Source: a virus
IMG/VR virus record: IMGVR_UViG_3300030107_006028
Span: 1 to 20,407 of that record
DNA: 20,407 nt
Reading direction: 5' to 3' (one strand)
The translations under genes were made by a program, and so were the position numbers. The notes below the pieces were generated by a model. It saw only the letters and a list, made by a program, of their open reading frames with translations. It made no database searches and was not told where the DNA came from. Positions 17,294 to 20,407 of this stretch are shown here, in pieces. How positions within the stretch are numbered: position 1 is the stretch's first letter; each line of letters opens with the position of its first letter.

Positions 17294-19224
17294 CTTGAAA
17301 CTCCTATATCTACAACTTCACAAGCATCAGCACTGCATGCTAATTCCTTGTTGCCGTTTGTATGATCCTCTTTTTCATACTCTGATAACTTTGTAAAATC
17401 AATCGATTTTGGCATAGTCTCCAACGTTGCATCATACTCTTCCCTTGTACAATCTTGGTAGGGAGCTTGTTGATACACATGATCATCATAGGGTAAAAAG
17501 GATATTCCTGACACAATATCAAAGTTATCATATACCCATGCTCCTACAACCATCCATTCATTTTCTTTTACCGTTACCGTTATAGATGGTTTGTGTTCAC
17601 ACCAATGTTGAGCATATATTTTCCACAACTCCAACTGTTCAATAGCCGACACATCTTTTCGTGTAATCGCATCGTCCGGGGCTTTTACAGGAAATGAAAA
17701 TACCGATGTGTAGTTAGGCTTTGTAATGTCTGGTTCACAGAATATGTTTTGTGATTGTAAAAACTTTGTTAGTGGATCATTATTATCAGCACGGACTGTA
17801 CGGATATAGTATTGGCTATGCCTAGCATGGATACCACTAGATGCATCAACAAGTTGCGATACAGTACCTGAAGGTTTGACACAAGTTATGGCTGCACTCC
17901 GAGGGATGCCCAAAAGTGCCGCATACTCTTGGTTTGTCTCGACTGCCGTTTGTTTCATGTTTTTTAACCACCGTTCTGAGTCGGCTGTTTTTGATAGAAC
18001 GTTGTGATCCATAATACCTGTTAAGGATACGCCCAATAATCGTTCTTCTTCTGTATTGTCCTTCCATATTTTCCTCAAGTATTTAAAGTCTGTTAGCGTT
18101 GATTGAAACGTGCCAAGTATAGTTGCAACACGCACCTTTTTATTTAACGTTTCCAAAGTATCATCACTACGCACAACGACTTCCGATAGGTTGCAAAACT
18201 GATAGGGTCGAAGAATTATTTCCGAACACGGATTAGTTCCCCATTTATGCCCTGTCTCTCTACGTCCGTTCTTTGCAACTTGTTTGTCCGATGCTTCACG
18301 ATTAAACATGCCACGTTCACCAGACTTAGACTCATACAGTGCAAGCCATTCTCTCATATATGTTTCCATCTCTGGCTTGTTCTCATAAGCTATGCTGTTA
18401 TTCGACAAAGCTCGTTGTGTTTCGGTCTTCCACCAATCCCCAGACTTTGCGTGTCGCATTTGATCATCACTTAAATTAGAAAGACTGATGAGGGCTGATC
18501 GTCTGACCCCACCGACAACCACCACCTCACCAATCTTGCACATTAGGTCGTGACACTCGATAGGATAAAGTTTGCGACCTTTTGCCTTTTTAAATAGCTG
18601 TATAGCAAAACGATAAAGATCTACTAAAGGAGCAGGACCACTTGCTCTACCCCCCATAGTCTTTAACTTTGCCCCTGATGGTCTAACGTCCTCTACATCA
18701 AGTACAGGAACTTGCCCAACATATAACATAGCTATTAATTCTCTTAATGCCCTTGCCCATCCTGCTCTTGAATCAGCAACTCTAATAACAGTTGTGCTGT
18801 CTTCAAAATGCTCGTTAACGGATGGAAGCTTATTTACATTCTCTCGTTCAACTGAAAACCCTACACCTGTGCCACACATAAGTATGTACATACACTCATC
18901 AAATGCACGAGGACTATCAACAGGTATGTAACTACAGTTGTATCCACACACGTTGTCTTTGGACAGGGCATCTCCTGCCGTCATCATTGCTCTCATTGAT
19001 GGCATAGTTTTTAATTCAAGTATGTGTGCACGTAGTATACTATGTAAGTTCCCATAATCATTCATATTAAAATTAAATTTATTTTTTACGTGGTTTGACA
19101 TGTAATCCAAATACCTGTCCACTGTTTCTTCCCAAGTTTCTCTTCTGCCTTTTTTCTCATCCCAACGAGCATAGCGAGACTTGTGTATAAAATCTTGATA
19201 AGGAGTCGGAAGATTATTTGTCAT
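17290..19224 (-). CDS. nrdJ: Adenosylcobalamin-dependent (class II) ribonucleoside-triphosphate reductase, 644 aa
   Basis: Makes deoxynucleotides from ribonucleotides for phage DNA synthesis using a cobalamin-generated thiyl radical. Key residues are visible by comparison with Lactobacillus leichmannii RTPR. NPCSEIILRPYQFCNL gives the thiyl Cys 333, Glu 335 and disulfide partner Cys 344 (same 11-residue spacing as 408/419). NVCGYNCSYIPVD gives the other active-site cysteine, probably Cys 97. CMYILMCGTGVGFSVE, VADSRAGWARALRE and VKPSGTVSQLVDASSGIHAR are further core motifs. The C-terminal redox pair is Cys 630/Cys 635 (CSADAC). About 95 residues shorter than the 739-aa Lactobacillus enzyme. 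I chose the start at 19224 (MTNNLPTPYQDF) over an upstream ATG at 19359. It has AAGGAG at a usable distance, overlaps the preceding gene by only 11 bp as neighbours do, and the extra 45 residues look like out-of-frame coding. The next gene overlaps as ATGA. Confidence 0.95.
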   Translation of the reverse strand: MTNNLPTPYQDFIHKSRYARWDEKKGRRETWEETVDRYLDYMSNHVKNKFNFNMNDYGNLHSILRAHILELKTMPSMRAMMTAGDALSKDNVCGYNCSYIPVDSPRAFDECMYILMCGTGVGFSVERENVNKLPSVNEHFEDSTTVIRVADSRAGWARALRELIAMLYVGQVPVLDVEDVRPSGAKLKTMGGRASGPAPLVDLYRFAIQLFKKAKGRKLYPIECHDLMCKIGEVVVVGGVRRSALISLSNLSDDQMRHAKSGDWWKTETQRALSNNSIAYENKPEMETYMREWLALYESKSGERGMFNREASDKQVAKNGRRETGHKWGTNPCSEIILRPYQFCNLSEVVVRSDDTLETLNKKVRVATILGTFQSTLTDFKYLRKIWKDNTEEERLLGVSLTGIMDHNVLSKTADSERWLKNMKQTAVETNQEYAALLGIPRSAAITCVKPSGTVSQLVDASSGIHARHSQYYIRTVRADNNDPLTKFLQSQNIFCEPDITKPNYTSVFSFPVKAPDDAITRKDVSAIEQLELWKIYAQHWCEHKPSITVTVKENEWMVVGAWVYDNFDIVSGISFLPYDDHVYQQAPYQDCTREEYDATLETMPKSIDFTKLSEYEKEDHTNGNKELACSADACEVVDIGVSR

Positions 19225-19462
19225 TTTTCTTAGTCTCCTTTTCAGGTTCTGCTGGCTTGACAAAAAACTTTTGCAACATTTCAAGTTTATCGTGGTAGTC
19301 AGCAATTCTACCCAACTCAATCTCAATAACATTCTGTATATCTTGGTGTTCAGGTTCACCTATTCCTGTTGCTCTATTTAACAATACTTCAACATTAGCT
19401 ATGTGTTTGTTGATTACCCCGGTTAAATACGATATTTGTGCTTTAACTAATAATTCTCTCAT
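19214..19462 (-). CDS. Conserved hypothetical helical protein, 82 aa
   Basis: Nearly all-helical small protein: LLVKAQISYLTGVINKHIANVEV, a GIGEPEHQDI turn, then a second helix IEIELGRIADYHDKLEMLQKFF and a charged tail (PAEPEKETKKNDK). From memory, proteins with the order helix, GIGEhxD turn, ELxxIAxxxxKLExLxK helix recur in marine phages, including T4-like cyanophages, without known function. AAGGAG lies 6 bases before the ATG, a strong site. It overlaps nrdJ by 11 bp at its 3' end. Two helices joined by a short turn suggest a helical hairpin or dimer. A function tied to DNA metabolism is only suggested by its neighbours. Confidence 0.8.
   Translation of the reverse strand: MRELLVKAQISYLTGVINKHIANVEVLLNRATGIGEPEHQDIQNVIEIELGRIADYHDKLEMLQKFFVKPAEPEKETKKNDK
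19235..19240 (-). promoter_or_regulatory. Shine-Dalgarno that sets the nrdJ start
   Basis: AAGGAG on the minus strand, 10 bases before the ATG at 19224. No comparable site precedes the longer alternative start at 19359, which would also put 45 residues of nrdJ inside the neighbouring gene. Confidence 0.7.
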
Positions 19463-19475
19463 TTTTTCTCCTTTA

Positions 19476-19553
19476 CTAAAAATTTTTCTTCATAGGAACG
19501 CCACTAGAGGGGTGAAAATACATGTCCATGTGTGATTGTACCTTAAAAATCAT
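19476..19553 (-). CDS. Probable 25-aa microprotein between the DUF3310 and 82-aa genes
   Basis: A short frame from ATG (complement of 19551-19553) to TAG (complement of 19476-19478). The start overlaps the DUF3310 stop as ATGA, the same junction used by two other gene pairs of this operon. GGAG sits 7 bases upstream (within 19558-19565). The frame fills most of the only gap in the operon and stops 13 bp before the next start. The peptide begins MIFKVQSHMDMYF, contains HPSSGVPMKK and ends in Asn-Phe. Internal Met codons allow shorter forms (17 aa from Met 9). Too short to judge by coding statistics; it could be only a coupling leader that carries ribosomes across the gap. No function known. 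Confidence 0.5.
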   Translation of the reverse strand: MIFKVQSHMDMYFHPSSGVPMKKNF

Positions 19554-19780
19554 TCTACCTCTCCCTTGCGTTTCATTTCTTTAACAAGACGATCTAAGTA
19601 CCATTGAGCCTTTTTCAAGTCCTCAATAGGCTTATTCTTGTAACGATATCTCCAAAGGTACTTTAATATGACTCCTTGAAGATAAAATTCATACCCATCA
19701 CCTGTTGCTGCACTAATTACATCAATGCATTCGATGTTTGAGTTATTATAATGTGGTGGTTGGTTAACCATATCTGTCAT
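19550..19780 (-). CDS. DUF3310 family protein (phage nucleotide-kinase-like label), 76 aa
   Basis: The pattern is diagnostic of the family: NQPPHYNN at residues 6-13, IECIDVI at 16-22, a helix with GVILKYLWRYRYKN (36-49), then EDLKKAQWYLDRLV (53-66). DUF3310 proteins are common in phages of many hosts, usually near replication and nucleotide genes, and are sometimes named nucleotide kinases. That activity is not evident here: no P-loop is present. The length, 76 aa, covers essentially only the domain. The ATG overlaps the upstream stop (ATGA, 19777-19780). The ribosome site is weak, so coupling from the 111-aa gene is likely. Met 4 (19771) is an alternative start. It lies two genes before nrdJ, fitting a role in nucleotide or DNA metabolism. 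Confidence 0.9.
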   Translation of the reverse strand: MTDMVNQPPHYNNSNIECIDVISAATGDGYEFYLQGVILKYLWRYRYKNKPIEDLKKAQWYLDRLVKEMKRKGEVE

Positions 19781-20112
19781 TGTTTTTTTCCAAAATCTAA
19801 TTTTACAACATTGTCCAAAGTTTTTATAGCCTTATCTTTTAATTCTTCAGAAAATCTTTCATCTTCATCTATAGACTTACGATACTCTATGCGAGCTATC
19901 CCAGCTTCAAGTATAGTTTTAAAATCAACATCAAACAATTCTAATATTCCTTCCTGTGCAACTGCAGCAGAGCACGGATTCTTGTCATCAAATTTACCTG
20001 TTGTATCATATGCTGTCAAGGTAAATTCTTCCTGATTTACTTTTGTAAGTATAACATAATATCTGTCAGGCAACAGTGTGTGTTTTTCTATATCTGAGGA
20101 ATCTTTAACCAT
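19777..20112 (-). CDS. Hypothetical phage protein, 111 aa
   Basis: A mixed alpha/beta pattern: LPDRYYVILTKV and EEFTLTAYDTTGKF look like paired strands, followed by NPCSAAVAQEGILELFDVDF, then GIARIEYRKSI, and a charged C-terminal helix ending in LDFGKKQ. I believe similar proteins occur in marine podoviruses beside endonuclease and DUF3310 genes, but I cannot name a family. The start overlaps the stop of the endonuclease I gene by 8 bp (20105-20112), and the stop overlaps the DUF3310 start as ATGA. It is therefore firmly inside this early operon. The ribosome site is poor, again suggesting translational coupling. Confidence 0.75.
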   Translation of the reverse strand: MVKDSSDIEKHTLLPDRYYVILTKVNQEEFTLTAYDTTGKFDDKNPCSAAVAQEGILELFDVDFKTILEAGIARIEYRKSIDEDERFSEELKDKAIKTLDNVVKLDFGKKQ

Positions 20113-20407
20113 TTTTCAACCACTCTCTAGGCACTGACTTATCTGCCCAATCAAATCCGTGTTTACCACACCAATCGGCATACGTTGTCTTACTGCCCTT
20201 ATATAATTTGTTTTTGTAGTTAGCAAACACAAAACGAATATCATAGTCAGGGTTTTGTTGTTTTACTAAAATCATTTTCGTTCTGTCTTCTCTCGTAAGC
20301 TGACCTTTTGCTTCTATGTATATACCTGTCTCAGGAATATAAAAGTCCGGGGTGTAGTGTCTTTGCTTTGGTGTATAAGGTATTCTTATAGTTTCATACT
20401 CAAAGTT
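20105..20407 (-). CDS. T7-type endonuclease I (Holliday junction resolvase), C-terminal 100 aa
   Basis: Reading from the window edge, 100 codons end at TAA (complement of 20105-20107). The fragment matches the T7 gp3 pattern: FEYE, then YTPDFYIPETGIYIEAKG with the catalytic Asp 21, Glu 32 and Lys 34 of the fragment (T7 Asp55, Glu65, Lys67; one residue longer between the first two here). Next come VKQQNPDYDIRFVF, KLYKGSKTTYADWC, KHGFDWADK and PREWLKNG, all with clear T7 counterparts. The enzyme resolves branched DNA during replication and recombination and degrades host DNA, supplying nucleotides. The first ~35-45 residues, including the usual N-terminal Glu ligand (T7 Glu20), lie outside the window, so full activity cannot be confirmed. 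It is the first visible gene of the minus operon. Confidence 0.93.
   Translation of the reverse strand, partial: NFEYETIRIPYTPKQRHYTPDFYIPETGIYIEAKGQLTREDRTKMILVKQQNPDYDIRFVFANYKNKLYKGSKTTYADWCGKHGFDWADKSVPREWLKNG

Noticed and set aside
19225-19359. 45-residue N-terminal extension of NrdJ from the upstream ATG
   Set aside because: It would overlap the 82-aa gene over most of its length, has no clear ribosome site, and its residues look like out-of-frame translation. The start at 19224 has AAGGAG and an 11-bp overlap typical of this operon.
19520-19531. Small inverted repeat ACATG-TC-CATGT considered as an operator
   Set aside because: Only 5 bp per arm, single occurrence, and it falls inside the probable 25-aa frame. 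No matching site was seen elsewhere.

Overview
The window looks like a 20.4 kb segment of a lytic tailed-phage genome (podovirus-like Caudoviricetes), very probably marine. Three things support this. First, the proteins are typical of marine phages: a repeat-rich fibre, a LamG/SPRY receptor-binding protein, very large ejection-type virion proteins, a class II ribonucleotide reductase, a DUF3310 protein and a T7-type endonuclease I. Second, genes are packed with almost no intergenic DNA and are joined by TAATG or ATGA overlaps. Third, the DNA is AT-rich, most strongly in the structural genes, as expected for phages of AT-rich marine bacteria such as SAR11 or SAR116. The gene set resembles HMO-2011-like or Cobavirus-like podoviruses, but that placement is inference from gene content. 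No polymerase, terminase or capsid gene lies in the window to anchor it. I see no tRNA, rRNA, CRISPR array, insertion sequence, integrase or attachment site.

Left part, plus strand (1-16616): the virion operon. It starts inside the last part of a tail protein (1-270). Next come a 962-aa fibre, an 843-aa adhesin-like protein, a 185-aa fibre-associated protein and a 76-aa membrane-anchored coiled-coil protein. Five proteins follow (455, 138, 178, 875 and 1669 aa) whose position, size and composition suit internal or ejected virion proteins. The operon ends with a 58-aa methionine-rich protein that overlaps the end of the 1669-aa gene.

Right part, minus strand (20407-16597): an early or metabolic operon read toward the left. 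In order of transcription it encodes endonuclease I (N-terminus outside the window), a 111-aa unknown, a DUF3310 protein, a probable 25-aa microprotein, an 82-aa helical protein, an adenosylcobalamin-dependent ribonucleotide reductase (NrdJ), a PD-(D/E)XK nuclease-like protein and a 74-aa unknown. Together these suggest breakdown or processing of DNA, resolution of branched DNA, and supply of dNTPs for phage replication.

The two operons converge and overlap tail to tail by 20 bp (16597-16616), leaving no room for a terminator between them. No stretch longer than 300 bases lacks a gene. The longest apparent gap (19463-19549) is mostly filled by the 25-aa ORF.
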